Source: Haloferax marinum (GTDB taxonomy: Archaea; Halobacteriota; Halobacteria; Halobacteriales; Haloferacaceae). Taken from it: a stretch of DNA of 64,000 nucleotides. A program made the translations under genes and the position numbers. Within the stretch, counting starts at the first letter, position 1, and each line of letters opens with the position of its first letter. The stretch spans positions 2,976,001 through 3,040,000 of the forward strand of contig NZ_WKJQ01000001.1 in assembly GCF_009674625.1 (NCBI RefSeq), written 5' to 3'. Shown here piece after piece: positions 8,691 to 17,980 of the stretch. The notes under the pieces were generated by a model. The model had not been told where the DNA came from, did no database searches, and saw only the letters and a program-made list of their open reading frames with translations.

Positions 8691-8713
8691 TATAATATTT
8701 CCTGTATGGGAAA
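8691..8713 (-). promoter_or_regulatory. TATA box and overlapping inverted repeat for the metE pair
   Basis: On the minus strand the box AAATATTATA (8691-8700) lies about 26 nt before the 8665/8668 starts, so the mRNA is probably leaderless. An inverted repeat, TTTCC-N6-GGAAA (8698-8713), overlaps the BRE edge of the promoter and is well placed for a repressor. Confidence 0.6.
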
Positions 8714-8724
8714 ATGCACAGTAG

Positions 8725-9321
8725 TTATTTTAGGGCGAGGACAGAGAGCGTCTCGTAGGGGTACGACTCCTGTACGACGACGTCGTGGCCGAATCCGTTC
8801 TTCTCGGCGCGAGCGAGAACTTCGTCGTATCCGGTGAGACTGCTCACGAGCAGGAACACCGTCCCGCCGGGTTTGAGCACGCGGCCGACCGTATCGAGGA
8901 AGGGGTCGATGATTTCACGGCCCGTCTCGCCGCCGGTGAGTGCGACTTCCATCCAGTCGTCGCGGGCCGCTTCGAGGTCCTCGGGGAGATACGGCGGGTT
9001 GAACGCGACGGCGTCGAACGAGTCGTCGCGGAAGGGGTCGACGAGGTTGCCGCGCACCACGTCGAATCCGCGTTCTCCTTCGGCGCGGAGTGTGGCCGCG
9101 CGTTCTGCCGCCTGTCTGCACGCGTGGGGGTTCAGGTCGCTGGCGACGACGTCGGCGTCCGTCTTCTGGGCGAGTTGTTGGGCCACCCATCCCGACCCGG
9201 TTCCGACTTCGAGGACGCGCCCGGAGACGCGGCCGATAGCCGCCTGTGCGAGGAGTCCCGAGTCTTCTGCGGGTTGGTAGACCGAGGTGTTCATCCCCCG
9301 TCGCTCTGCGAGGTCGGTCAC
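8725..9321 (-). CDS. HemK2/Mtq2-type class I methyltransferase
   Basis: A 198-residue SAM-dependent methyltransferase. It has the glycine-rich SAM loop L-E-V-G-T-G-S-G (37-44) and the N-P-P-Y tetrad (108-111) typical of enzymes methylating glutamine or adenine amide groups. Its short length, without the N-terminal domain of bacterial PrmC, points to the archaeal/eukaryotic HemK2 group that modifies the GGQ glutamine of release factor aRF1. The start overlaps the mscS stop by 4 nt. Confidence 0.85.
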   Translation of the reverse strand: MTDLAERRGMNTSVYQPAEDSGLLAQAAIGRVSGRVLEVGTGSGWVAQQLAQKTDADVVASDLNPHACRQAAERAATLRAEGERGFDVVRGNLVDPFRDDSFDAVAFNPPYLPEDLEAARDDWMEVALTGGETGREIIDPFLDTVGRVLKPGGTVFLLVSSLTGYDEVLARAEKNGFGHDVVVQESYPYETLSVLALK

Positions 9322-10541
9322 TTCGACCCCCCGGACGACCCGTTGTTGGAGCCACTTGCGTTCCCGGTGGTCTGCACACTCGCCTGTGACTGACCGTCTG
9401 TGAGCGGCACTGGCCCGGACTTTTCACGCGACGAAAGTTCGCGCTGTGGGAACGGGATGCCGATTCCCTCGTCGGCGAACGCCTCGCGGACGGCCCCGAT
9501 GACGGCGGTCTGTGCGCTCCACTTCCGGCGGGCGCTCGGGCGGTCTATCCACGGGCGTACCCCGAGGACGACGGCGGAGTCGTCGAATCGCTTGGCGACG
9601 ACCTGTGGTTGTGGCACCGAGAGCACCTCGTCGATGTCTTCGACCGCGCTCTGTGCCACGTCGGCGGCGTGTTCGAGGTCGGTCTCGTAATCGACGCCGA
9701 CTTCGACTTCGAGGCGGAGTCGACCCTTTCTGCTTCGGTTGACGAGGCTCTCCGAACTCACCACGTCGTTCGGAATCATCACGTACTCCCCGTCGAACGA
9801 CTGGATTCGCGTGTTCACGACAGTGATGTCGGTGACGATACCCTCGTGATTTCCGACTTCGACCCAGTCACCGATTTCGAACGGGCGTGAGAACATCAGC
9901 ACGAACCCGGCGATGAGCGCACCGAGTGTCTGTCGGGCGGCCATACCGACGACGATGCCGAGGAACCCGGCCCCGACGAGGAACCCGCCGAGGTCCGCCT
10001 GCCAGATGCCGAGGACGAAGACGACGGCGAGGAGGTAAGTCGACACCTGTGCGAGACGATAGATAATCTCGCGCTGGTGGTCGGATATCTCCTGGCGCGT
10101 ACTCGCGACTTCCATGATGAGTCGTCCGAGAACCGTCGTCACGACGTACGCGCCGACGAGAAACGTCGCCGACAGGCCGATTCGGACGAGCGTCTGCGTC
10201 CCGAGTCCGTACTGCTCGGATATCGTTGCGATGTCGCCCGAACTCGACCACACCGACACGATGAACGTCCCGCCGAGGACGACGCCGACGAGGCGAAACA
10301 GCGTGATTCCGAGGTGCCAGATGGCCGAGGAGACACCGTCTGCGTCTCTGTCGTGTAGTCGCGCACCGAGACTCCAGATAGCGACGATGACGGCCAGAGC
10401 CACCGCGCTGGCGGCGATTCGGAGTTCGACTGACGGAAGCAGCGCGGCGAAGTCTATCGGCGCGTCGGTCTGGAGGGAGACGACCGTCAGCGTGCGAAAC
10501 GACTGGAAGGGCATAGGGAGGGAGGATACGGGGAGTGTCAT
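9318..10541 (-). CDS. MscS-family mechanosensitive channel
   Basis: A 407-residue membrane protein. Four to five transmembrane segments lie in residues 35-215. The pore helix shows the Gly/Ala pattern F-L-V-G-A-G-F-L-G-I-V-V-G-M-A, followed by the MscS beta domain F-E-I-G-D-W-V-E-V and I-P-N-D-V-V. The Ser/Gly/Asn-rich tail is low complexity. It is 3 nt from rsmA and overlaps hemK2, so it is part of that operon. An internal Met at residue 10 is an alternative start. Confidence 0.9.
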   Translation of the reverse strand: MTLPVSSLPMPFQSFRTLTVVSLQTDAPIDFAALLPSVELRIAASAVALAVIVAIWSLGARLHDRDADGVSSAIWHLGITLFRLVGVVLGGTFIVSVWSSSGDIATISEQYGLGTQTLVRIGLSATFLVGAYVVTTVLGRLIMEVASTRQEISDHQREIIYRLAQVSTYLLAVVFVLGIWQADLGGFLVGAGFLGIVVGMAARQTLGALIAGFVLMFSRPFEIGDWVEVGNHEGIVTDITVVNTRIQSFDGEYVMIPNDVVSSESLVNRSRKGRLRLEVEVGVDYETDLEHAADVAQSAVEDIDEVLSVPQPQVVAKRFDDSAVVLGVRPWIDRPSARRKWSAQTAVIGAVREAFADEGIGIPFPQRELSSREKSGPVPLTDGQSQASVQTTGNASGSNNGSSGGSK

Positions 10542-10544
10542 TGC

Positions 10545-11408
10545 TTACAAGCCGACGTCTGCGGCGAGTTGGGCGAGTTCAGCGAACTCTGTGGGCGACA
10601 TCTTACCAGCGCGTCTCCGGAGGATGTCTTCGTCCGCGGCATCGACGACTGCCTCGGGGTCCGAGAGTCCCGAGATGTGTGCCGTGTTGCGGATACCGTT
10701 TCTGATGGTCTTGCGACGCTGGGTGAACAGCGCTTTCACGAAGTCGAGGAAGAACTCCTCGTCGTCTACCTCGTAGTCCGGTGTACGCGGCGTGATGCGG
10801 ACGATGGCACTCTGTACTGCCGGTTGTGGGTCGAACGCCTCTTTCGGGACGATTTCACAGACTTCGACGTCGCCGTAGTGCTGTGCGCTCACCGAGAGGC
10901 GGCCGTACTCGGAGGTTCCCGACTCGGCGGCCATTCGCTCGCCAAACTCTTTTTGGAACATGAGCACGAGCGGTTTGCCCCGTGGAAGGAGGCGGAACGA
11001 TATCTCCGAGGAGATACCGTACGGGAGGTTCGAGACGCACGCGGTGAACTCGGGGAGGTCCACTTCGAGCGCGTCGCCCTCGACGACGGTGAGGCGGCCG
11101 TCTTCGACTTCTTCGGCGAACTCACGACGCAGGTGGGCGGCGAACGTCTCGTCTTGTTCGACGACCGTCACGCGGTCTGCGACCGAGAGCAGTCGGTCGG
11201 TCAGGACGCCCGGTCCACCACCGATTTCGAGGACGTGAGCCGTGTCTGCCTCTTCCGGGAGATACGTCGGGATACGGTCGACGACGCGGTCGTCGACGAG
11301 AAAGTGCTGGTCTTGGTCCGGGTCGCCGCGGACGCCTGCTCGTCGGATGAGCGCGTCCGGGTCGCGCGTGGCGGGTGCGCGAACCTGTTCGCTTCCGTCG
11401 CTCGTCAT
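10545..11408 (-). CDS. rsmA: 16S rRNA dimethyladenosine transferase RsmA/KsgA
   Basis: A 287-residue KsgA/Dim1 enzyme that dimethylates two adjacent adenines in the 3' hairpin of 16S rRNA. Visible are the Q-H-F-L-V-D entry motif (34-39), the SAM loop E-I-G-G-G-P-G-V-L-T (61-70) and the catalytic N-L-P-Y (127-130). The family C-terminal domain is complete. It lies 43 nt after the DUF655 gene and 3 nt before mscS in a conserved archaeal translation/transcription cluster. Confidence 0.95.
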   Translation of the reverse strand: MTSDGSEQVRAPATRDPDALIRRAGVRGDPDQDQHFLVDDRVVDRIPTYLPEEADTAHVLEIGGGPGVLTDRLLSVADRVTVVEQDETFAAHLRREFAEEVEDGRLTVVEGDALEVDLPEFTACVSNLPYGISSEISFRLLPRGKPLVLMFQKEFGERMAAESGTSEYGRLSVSAQHYGDVEVCEIVPKEAFDPQPAVQSAIVRITPRTPDYEVDDEEFFLDFVKALFTQRRKTIRNGIRNTAHISGLSDPEAVVDAADEDILRRRAGKMSPTEFAELAQLAADVGL

Positions 11409-11451
11409 TGCCAGAGATATCGTCTGAGGCCGGGTAAAAGTCCCGTTCCGC

Positions 11452-12069
11452 TTATTGGTCGTTTCGGACGAACGTCTTGTACTTCACGTCGTCGCCGTGG
11501 AGCTCTTCGAGGATGCGTTCGACGATGACCTCTTTGGGGTGATGGAGGCCAGAGACGCGTTCGTGGAGGTCCTCGAACGACTCGAACGGGCCGTAGCGCT
11601 TCCGCTCTTCGAGAATCTTGTCCCGGAGTTTCTTCCCGATACCTGGGAGCAAGTTGAGTTGGTGGAGGCGGAGCGTAATCGGTTGGGCCTCGTTGTAGAA
11701 GTTCACGAAGCGGGTTTCGTCCGCGTCGACGATGTCCTGAACCACGTACTCCAACTCGGAGTCGGCCGTGTTCGAGAGGTCGCTGTAGGACAGTTGCTCG
11801 ACGCTCTTGACGACCTCTCGGTCTGCCACCGGGGAGACCACGACGCGGTCACCGATGCTCACGTCTGCGTCCTCTGTCAGTGTCAACTCGAGGAGCCTGA
11901 AGTTCGTCTCGCCGAGGGCGTAGGCGATGGGGTCTGCGTCGAACCGCCGTCGGCCGTCGTCTTGACGTCCGTGTCGGAGCACGTCGAGCAAGACTGCGTG
12001 CTCGACCGATGCATCGGCGTCACCGCTCCCCGACGTTGCGTCGGCGTCACCGCTCTCCGAAGCTGTCAT
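11452..12069 (-). CDS. DUF655 family protein
   Basis: A 205-residue protein of the archaeal DUF655 family, always near rpl21e-rpoF-ksgA. An acidic N-terminal tail with repeated G-D-A-D-A is followed by an OB-like part and a helix-hairpin-helix element (L-L-P-G-I-G-K-K-L-R-D-K-I-L-E-E-R) near the C terminus, suggesting nucleic acid binding. The exact role is unknown. The gap to rpoF is 53 nt. Confidence 0.88.
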   Translation of the reverse strand: MTASESGDADATSGSGDADASVEHAVLLDVLRHGRQDDGRRRFDADPIAYALGETNFRLLELTLTEDADVSIGDRVVVSPVADREVVKSVEQLSYSDLSNTADSELEYVVQDIVDADETRFVNFYNEAQPITLRLHQLNLLPGIGKKLRDKILEERKRYGPFESFEDLHERVSGLHHPKEVIVERILEELHGDDVKYKTFVRNDQ

Positions 12070-12122
12070 GTCAGTAGATACGGCGACCCGCTATTTAAAT
12101 AGTTGGCCGCGCCGTCGCGCGG

Positions 12123-12479
12123 TCAGACGTATTTAACGACGACGTTGAGAATCTCGTCGAGTTCGTCGCCAGAGAGTGCGTACCGCTGCTGGGCGAACAC
12201 CGCGCGCAGTTCGTCGCGGTCCGCCGGCAGGAGGTCGGCGATCTTGATGGCGGTCGGCGTATCGACCTTCTCGAGTTCGGCGAGCTCTTCGACGAGTTCG
12301 CGAGACTCCTCGGGGTCGAGGTGCGCGAACCGGTTGACGTGTTCGATCGCACGCGCCAGTTCGTAGCGCATCTCACGCTCTTCGTCGGCAGCGCGTTCCG
12401 CTTCAACCTCGGCGAGGAGTTCCTTGACCTCTGACGTGGTGAGGTACTCCTCGTCGATTTTCTCTTTGAAGATGGTCAT
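12123..12479 (-). CDS. rpoF: DNA-directed RNA polymerase subunit F (Rpb4)
   Basis: A 118-residue protein with the Rpb4 pattern: a T-T-S-E-V-K-E-L-L start, a helical middle, and the HRDC-like end P-T-A-I-K-I-A-D-L-L-P with D-E-L-R-A-V-F-A-Q. It pairs with RpoE (Rpb7) to form the polymerase stalk. Its place, 3 nt downstream of rpl21e, is the standard archaeal order. Confidence 0.93.
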   Translation of the reverse strand: MTIFKEKIDEEYLTTSEVKELLAEVEAERAADEEREMRYELARAIEHVNRFAHLDPEESRELVEELAELEKVDTPTAIKIADLLPADRDELRAVFAQQRYALSGDELDEILNVVVKYV

Positions 12480-12482
12480 CGC

Positions 12483-12773
12483 TTACTGCTGGGCGCGCAG
12501 GTGAGCGGGTCGGACGACGACCATCTTGTCCTTGCCGCCGTCGTTGATTTGGACCTTGAATGCGCGACCCTGCTTACCGACGACCTCACCGGTGAGGCCG
12601 TTGAAGCGTGGGTGGAAGCGTCCCTCGCGCACGCTCGGGTCGAGGTTGAGGTGGACCTTCTGGCCCTCCTCGAATTCGGCGATAGAGCGCTGCGGCGGCG
12701 AGGTGCCACGCTCACGCGGTTTGTTCGAGAGCTTTCCTCGCGTCCCCTTCATTGGACCATTAGAGCTCGGCAT
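12483..12773 (-). CDS. rpl21e: 50S ribosomal protein L21e
   Basis: A 96-residue protein starting [12 protein letters not shown]. The L21e SH3-like core ([12 protein letters not shown] and [14 protein letters not shown]) is intact. An upstream in-frame start at 12815 was rejected because the AT-rich TTATAAAT on the minus strand at about 12800 is the likely TATA box, giving a near-leaderless start at 12773. It is the first gene of the operon. Confidence 0.95.
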   Translation of the reverse strand: MPSSNGPMKGTRGKLSNKPRERGTSPPQRSIAEFEEGQKVHLNLDPSVREGRFHPRFNGLTGEVVGKQGRAFKVQINDGGKDKMVVVRPAHLRAQQ

Positions 12774-12996
12774 AGTCGTGAGAACGAGTACTTGCGTCGC
12801 CATTATAAATTGCACGTTACGAAGCGCGCATGTGTCTCTCCCGCGTGGTCCGACAGCACGTCGAGACGGTCAGGTTCGGTGACGGGTTGCCGGACGACGC
12901 CAAACCGAGTGACCGAACCTGAGTTAGCGAGCGGTTCGGCACGCACCGCGAACCGAGAGGGACGGACTTAACCTCGGTGGGCGCGGGGATTCGCGT

Positions 12997-14157
12997 ATGT
13001 TCGAAGACGAGCGACGCATCGAGACGCGCGCGATTCACGCCGGTCAAGAACCCGACGAGGAGACGGGCGCGCTCATGACGCCAATCTACGCGAACTCGAC
13101 GTATGCGCAGGACGGCCCCGGTGACCACCGCGGATACGAGTACTCGCGGACGGGCAACCCGACCCGGACCGACCTCGAATCGAACCTCGCAGCGCTCGAA
13201 AACGGGTCGTACGGCCGTGCCTTCTCCTCGGGGATGGGCGCGATAAACACCGTGCTCAACCTGCTCGAAGCGGGTGACCACGTCGTCGCCGGCAACGACG
13301 TCTACGGCGGGACCCACCGCATCTTCACGCAGGTCTACGAGAAGTACGACCTCGAATTCGACTTCGTCGACACCACCGACCACGACGCCGTCCGCGACGC
13401 CGTCCGCGACGAGACCGAACTCGTGTGGGTCGAGACGCCGACGAACCCGCTCATGCGCGTCAACGACATCGCGGCGCTGGCAGACGTCGCACACGACGCC
13501 GACGCGCTCTGTGCCGTGGACAACACGTTCGCGACGCCGTACCTCCAGCGACCACTCGAACACGGTGCCGACATCGTCTCGCACTCGCTGACGAAATATC
13601 TCGGCGGCCACTCAGACGTCATCGGCGGGGCACTCGTCACCGACGACGCCGAACTGGACGAAGAAATCGCCTTCTATCAGAACTCCGTCGGCGCGACGCC
13701 CTCGCCGTTCGACTGCTTCCTCGTCCTCCGCGGGACGAAGACGCTCCCCGTCCGCATGGACCGCCACTGTGACAACGCACGCGAACTCGCGGCGTGGTTA
13801 GACGACCACGAAGCGGTCTCCGAGGTCTTCTACCCCGGCCTCGACTCCCACCCGCAACACGAACTCGCGGCCGAGCAGATGGACGATTTCGGTGGCATGC
13901 TCTCGTTCGAACTCGACGGCACACTCGAACAGGCGTCCACCGTCGTCGAAGAGACGGAGGTGTTCACACTCGCCGAGAGTCTCGGCGGCGTCGAGAGTCT
14001 CATCGAGCAACCGGCGGCGATGACCCACGCCGCCATCCCGCGCGAAGAGCGACTCGAAGCGGGACTCACCGACGGCCTCATCCGCGTCTCGGTCGGCATC
14101 GAACACATCGACGACATGAAAGCCGACCTCCAGCAGGCGTTCTCGGCGGCCTTCTAA
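12997..14157 (+). CDS. Cystathionine gamma-synthase / gamma-lyase (PLP)
   Basis: A 386-residue enzyme of the Cys/Met metabolism PLP family. The PLP lysine is K200 in S-H-S-L-T-K-Y-L-G-G-H-S-D, the substrate-binding Y-S-R-T-G-N-P-T-R lies at 49-57, and A-V-D-N-T-F-A-T-P at 173-181. The family interconverts cysteine, homocysteine and cystathionine; synthase and lyase cannot be separated from sequence alone. It stands alone, but 4 kb away is a methionine synthase pair. Confidence 0.93.
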   Translation: MFEDERRIETRAIHAGQEPDEETGALMTPIYANSTYAQDGPGDHRGYEYSRTGNPTRTDLESNLAALENGSYGRAFSSGMGAINTVLNLLEAGDHVVAGNDVYGGTHRIFTQVYEKYDLEFDFVDTTDHDAVRDAVRDETELVWVETPTNPLMRVNDIAALADVAHDADALCAVDNTFATPYLQRPLEHGADIVSHSLTKYLGGHSDVIGGALVTDDAELDEEIAFYQNSVGATPSPFDCFLVLRGTKTLPVRMDRHCDNARELAAWLDDHEAVSEVFYPGLDSHPQHELAAEQMDDFGGMLSFELDGTLEQASTVVEETEVFTLAESLGGVESLIEQPAAMTHAAIPREERLEAGLTDGLIRVSVGIEHIDDMKADLQQAFSAAF

Positions 14158-14276
14158 GCACGCTCGTACTCGGTTCTAAAACGTCTCTTTTTGGAGACAG
14201 AGTGCACTCAAATGGTCGTTTTCGTCTTTTGAGAACCCGAGATATTATTATAGACGTTCCCCGCGTTTGTGTACCT

Positions 14277-14531
14277 ATGTCACAGGAGTCAGCACCACTG
14301 AGCGCAGAGTTCGTCCAACAGTCCACCCCACAACCGGTCGACCACGTGATGGTCGACTCCGACGACCGAGAGGGAACGAGTCACAGCGCCGAACAGTTCG
14401 GCATCGGCCTCGCCGCCGGGATTCTCCTCGGCGGAATCGTCGGCATCGTCGGCAACTCGCTCTCGTTAGGCGTCCTGTTCGGGGTAATCTTCGGTGTGGT
14501 TCTCGGACTCGTCGTGATGGAGCGGCGCTGA
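14277..14531 (+). CDS. Small haloarchaeal membrane protein
   Basis: An 84-residue protein with a soluble acidic N-terminal half and two glycine-rich hydrophobic helices in the second half (I-G-L-A-A-G-I-L-L-G-G-I-V-G-I-V-G and L-G-V-L-F-G-V-I-F-G-V-V-L). The ATG at 14277 was chosen because a TATA-like ATTATTATA lies about 25-30 nt upstream, fitting a leaderless mRNA. Longer upstream in-frame starts run antisense-like Arg-rich sequence. No known family. Confidence 0.7.
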   Translation: MSQESAPLSAEFVQQSTPQPVDHVMVDSDDREGTSHSAEQFGIGLAAGILLGGIVGIVGNSLSLGVLFGVIFGVVLGLVVMERR

Positions 14532-14594
14532 AGCGGTCGATACCCATCGCTGTCGCTCGGTGGGACGTGTGCTGCGGAAAAGGTCGGTCGCTCC

Positions 14595-14861
14595 TTAGAT
14601 ACGGCCGACGTTCTCGACGGAGACGGACTCGACGCCGTCGACTTCGGTGAACGCCTCTTCGACGGCCTCGGTACCGCCAGCGTCGTCAGGGACGATGACC
14701 GTCGGCAGGAGTGCGACGAGGCCGAACGCGACGTCGTCGCGCTCGAAGCCCTTGATTTTCGCACCCTCGGGGAGGGAGTCTTCGAGCTTGTCCTCGAGGT
14801 CGTCGAGGTCCAGCTCGGGGCTGTTCGGCATGACCTTGATTTTAGCGGCTACTTTTCCCAT
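14595..14861 (-). CDS. Translation elongation factor aEF-1beta
   Basis: An 88-residue nucleotide exchange factor for aEF-1alpha, equal to the C-terminal guanine-exchange domain of the eukaryotic factor. Typical segments are V-A-A-K-I-K-V-M-P at the start and [14 protein letters not shown] in the middle. The start at 14861 is 2 nt from the stop of the zinc micro-protein, and the two form an operon. Confidence 0.94.
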   Translation of the reverse strand: MGKVAAKIKVMPNSPELDLDDLEDKLEDSLPEGAKIKGFERDDVAFGLVALLPTVIVPDDAGGTEAVEEAFTEVDGVESVSVENVGRI

Positions 14862-14863
14862 GA

Positions 14864-15043
14864 TTATGGACCCATGAACCCGCAGTCGGGGCACTCGTAG
14901 AGGTTGCTCTGCTTACGGCACTTGGAACAACGCGAAATCTCCTGGCCACAGTCGGGGCACTTGAACGTCGCGGCGCTCATGCCGGCGATGTTGATGCCAC
15001 AGGACACACACTGGTGCGCGTGTCGCTGTTCGGACTCGCTCAT
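14864..15043 (-). CDS. 59-residue CPxCG zinc micro-protein (HVO_2753-like)
   Basis: An ATG frame gives 59 residues with four cysteine knuckles: C12-V-S-C-G, C29-P-D-C-G, C39-S-K-C and C51-P-D-C-G, enough for two zinc sites. Length, motif spacing and position next to aEF-1beta match the Haloferax volcanii zinc protein HVO_2753, studied by NMR and linked by deletion to swarming and biofilm. Molecular role unknown. The frame lacks a long ORF signal but is clearly coding. Confidence 0.88.
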   Translation of the reverse strand: MSESEQRHAHQCVSCGINIAGMSAATFKCPDCGQEISRCSKCRKQSNLYECPDCGFMGP

Positions 15044-15147
15044 ACGCTCACAAACCGGCGCACGACTTTTAACCGTTGTCTTTCCGGTTCAAACAGAGAG
15101 AACCAGTCGCACGGTTCAGTGGCCACGTCGCGGGACACGAGTGCGAC

Positions 15148-16425
15148 TCACCCGAGGACTAACGGCCCCATGAGGACGCTCATCAGGTGGACGCGACGGC
15201 ACCCGAGTGTCACCGGGACGTATCCGACGACCGTGGCGACGACGAGGACGACTACGCCGTCGACACCTGCGAACGCCCACGAGAGACCGACGAGGGAGAC
15301 GACGACACCAGCGACGAGTCGGCGCTGGTCGAACCCTCCCACGACGACCAACAGCCGGTCACCCAGTATCGGAACCAGCAACGCTCCGACGATTCCCGCG
15401 ACGACAGTGACCGGGAGTGCGACCCCGAGAGCCGCCGGTAATCCAGCGCTCGACAGTGCAACGAGTGCACCCGTTCGAGGCGTTCCGAGTCCAGTGAACG
15501 CGAACAGTGCGAACACCGTCGTCGCTGTCGTCGCCGCACTCGTCGCCGTCACGTACGCCCGTGCCGACTCGTCCGGGTCGTGTCCGGGGAGAGCGGCGAG
15601 TGCGAGTGTCCCCGCGACGCCGGCGGAGACGCCAGGCAGGTAGCCGACGAAGGCACCGCCGCCCGTGCCAGCGACGACGCTTCGGAGGACGGCCCGCGGC
15701 GACGTGGCGAGTGTCGTATCTCCCTGTGGTGGCACGCCCGCACCGTCGCGCGCGTCCAGCAGCACCGGGACGCCGAACAGGCCGGCCAAGAGCGGAGCCA
15801 ACACGCCGCCGACGGGGAGGGGTCCGGCGAATGGTCTGTCGAGGACGGCGAGACCCAATCCAGTCGCCGCGGCGATGGTCACACCGGCGGCGAGTCTCGC
15901 GCGCGTCGTCGGTTCGGTCCAGACGAGTGCGGCGACGACGGCGACGAGCACGACCCACATCGAGTCGCGGACGAGCGGATAGACGCGAATCGTCAGTTCG
16001 GTAATCGGCACGGCGAGCGGGACGGCGAGACAGAGTGCGACACCACTCCCGAGTGCCGACAGTCGCAACGCCTCGCGCCCGCGACCACCGAGGACGAGTC
16101 GGTGTCCCGGAAGCGCACCCGGTGCGAGTGCAGCGTCCGGCACGCCGAGCGCCAACGCAGGAACGACGTCGAGGAACGTGTGGACCGTCGCCGCCGCGAG
16201 GATGGCCGCGACGATTGCGACTGGTGGGCCGGGGACGTTCGAGGCGACGCTGGCGAGGACGAGCGCGAAGGCGTTGGCGTGGAGTCCCGGCAGGAGTCCC
16301 GAACACGTCCCGAGGACGATGCCCGCGACGACGCCGACGGCGACGGCGACAGTCGAGTCAGCGGGTGAGACGAAACTAGCCGTGACGCCGAGACGAGCGA
16401 CATCGACCACGCCAGTGAACCACAT
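15148..16425 (-). CDS. TctA/DUF112-family membrane permease
   Basis: A 425-residue polytopic protein with about 10-12 hydrophobic segments. The double glycine-rich motif of the TctA group is visible twice, as G-L-L-P-G-L-H-A near residue 45 and G-Y-L-P-G-V-S-A-G-V-A-G in the second half, an internal duplication. TctA proteins carry carboxylates with binding-protein partners, but no TctB/TctC gene is nearby, so this is an archaeal stand-alone member (DUF112) of unknown substrate. Confidence 0.8.
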   Translation of the reverse strand: MWFTGVVDVARLGVTASFVSPADSTVAVAVGVVAGIVLGTCSGLLPGLHANAFALVLASVASNVPGPPVAIVAAILAAATVHTFLDVVPALALGVPDAALAPGALPGHRLVLGGRGREALRLSALGSGVALCLAVPLAVPITELTIRVYPLVRDSMWVVLVAVVAALVWTEPTTRARLAAGVTIAAATGLGLAVLDRPFAGPLPVGGVLAPLLAGLFGVPVLLDARDGAGVPPQGDTTLATSPRAVLRSVVAGTGGGAFVGYLPGVSAGVAGTLALAALPGHDPDESARAYVTATSAATTATTVFALFAFTGLGTPRTGALVALSSAGLPAALGVALPVTVVAGIVGALLVPILGDRLLVVVGGFDQRRLVAGVVVSLVGLSWAFAGVDGVVVLVVATVVGYVPVTLGCRRVHLMSVLMGPLVLG

Positions 16426-16523
16426 CGCTCCGAGGTGGTTCCGGGATGGGGTATGAACCTACGGACGATTCGCCCCGTCGTCTCGATGTGCGGCGTCGCC
16501 ACTACGCGTCGCTCGTCGACCGT

Positions 16524-16540
16524 GAAAAAAACGCAAAATT
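16524..16540 (-). terminator. T-rich terminator after rpl12
   Basis: Read on the minus strand the run is AATTTTGCG followed by seven T, about 45-60 nt after the rpl12 stop. Oligo-T tracts end transcription in archaea; no hairpin is needed. Confidence 0.6.
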
Positions 16541-16585
16541 GGAAAGCGAGTTAGGCCGCGAATGCGGCGTGTGTCTCGCGAGGGT

Positions 16586-16918
16586 TTAGCCGAAGAGGGC
16601 GCCGAGGCCTTCGCCGTCAGCGTCTTCGTCTTCGTCGTCGCCTTCGTCTTCAGCGGCTTCTTCTTCGGCTGCTTCCTCTTCGTCGTCGTCGTCAGCGGCC
16701 TCGACTTCGCCACCAGCGCCGCCCGCAGCGGGAGCGGGGGCAGCGGCGGCCGTCTCGATGGCCTCTTCGATGTCGACGTCCTCGAGCGCGGCGACGAGCG
16801 CCTTGACACGGGATTCTTCGACATCGACACCGGCAGCCTCGAGGACTGCGGTGATGTTCTCTTCGTTGAGCTCTTCTTCCGTCTCGTTCAGGATGAGTGC
16901 GGCGTAGACGTATTCCAT
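16586..16918 (-). CDS. rpl12: 50S ribosomal protein L12 (stalk, P1)
   Basis: A 110-residue archaeal P1/L12 protein. The N-terminal dimerisation helices ([10 protein letters not shown]) are followed by an Ala-Pro-Gly hinge, an acidic tail and the G-L-G-A-L-F-G end that recruits elongation factors. Last gene of rpl1-rpl10-rpl12, with a 24 nt gap to rpl10. Confidence 0.96.
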   Translation of the reverse strand: MEYVYAALILNETEEELNEENITAVLEAAGVDVEESRVKALVAALEDVDIEEAIETAAAAPAPAAGGAGGEVEAADDDDEEEAAEEEAAEDEGDDEDEDADGEGLGALFG

Positions 16919-16942
16919 TGTTGTGTTCCTCGTTGTGTGTTG

Positions 16943-17980
16943 TTAGAACAGCGAGCCGAGAGCGTCGCCTGCCTCGTCACCGTCGTCGTCGTCGGTGTCG
17001 TCGGCGTCTGCCTCGTCGGCTTCTGCTTCTGCTTCTTCTTCGTCCGTCGATTCGTCTTCCGTCGCGGGCTCTGCGCTCTGCGCGGAGACGCCACGGAGTT
17101 CCTCAGGGAGTGCCTCTTCGTCGTCGATGTTGGCTGCGAGCGCGCGGAGTTGGGCGTCCGCCTTCGTGATGAGTTCCGGCATGAAGTCCGGACTCTCGAT
17201 GTTGGCGAACAGACCGACTGCCTTGGCCTCGCCGGTCGCCTTCGCGATGAGCGTCGGCGCGGTCTGCGTGGTCGGGTAGACCGCGTTGACCGAGAGGTTC
17301 GTCGCAGCGGCGACGGCCGACTGGATGTCGGCGCGGTACTCGTCCACGTCGATGGCGAGTTCGTCGGGTTCGAACAGGACGCCTTCGGAGAAGACGCCAC
17401 GAAGGTCGAGACCGACCTCCTTGGGCTCGATACCGAGTTCTGCCAGGACGTTCGCGAGTTCCTCGGAGACTTCCTCGCCCTCGTCGAGGACGTGGGAGTC
17501 TTCGGTCACCTTGATGGAACCGTCCATAATGCGGGCGGAGGCTCCAACCTGCTGGAGTTCGCCAACGAACGGACCGGGGTCGACACCGGTGTCACCCTCG
17601 GGGATGACGATGTCGTTCGGGGCGACTTCGCCAGCGTTGATGGGAGCCGGCGTCTTCGACGCCTCGAGCTCCTTGTAGAGGGCGAACGGGTTGTCGTCGG
17701 TGCCGATGAGGGCGACCTGACCAGCGATGTACTCCTTGAGCGTCTCGACGCCGTCGTCGACTTCGTCGAGTGCGCGGTTCACGAGCGTGTTACGGCTCAT
17801 GCGAACCTGGGCCGAACCGTACAGTTCGCGGCGCATGGCCTGAAGCTGCTTGCTCGGGATACCCGCGACGCCAACGACGCCGACGGACTGGTACGATTCG
17901 ACGAACTCGACGAGTTCGTCGACCTCGTCCTGTTTCCACTGCGGGATAACCTCGGTCTGGCGAGTTCCAGATTCGCTCAT
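16943..17980 (-). CDS. rpl10: 50S ribosomal protein L10 (P0)
   Basis: A 345-residue stalk base protein. It has the rRNA-binding L10 domain, the archaeal insertion, helical spine sites for L12 dimers, and a long acidic tail ending G-D-A-L-G-S-L-F, which mimics the L12 factor-binding tail. The start overlaps the rpl1 stop by 4 nt, coupling their translation. Confidence 0.96.
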   Translation of the reverse strand: MSESGTRQTEVIPQWKQDEVDELVEFVESYQSVGVVGVAGIPSKQLQAMRRELYGSAQVRMSRNTLVNRALDEVDDGVETLKEYIAGQVALIGTDDNPFALYKELEASKTPAPINAGEVAPNDIVIPEGDTGVDPGPFVGELQQVGASARIMDGSIKVTEDSHVLDEGEEVSEELANVLAELGIEPKEVGLDLRGVFSEGVLFEPDELAIDVDEYRADIQSAVAAATNLSVNAVYPTTQTAPTLIAKATGEAKAVGLFANIESPDFMPELITKADAQLRALAANIDDEEALPEELRGVSAQSAEPATEDESTDEEEAEAEADEADADDTDDDDGDEAGDALGSLF

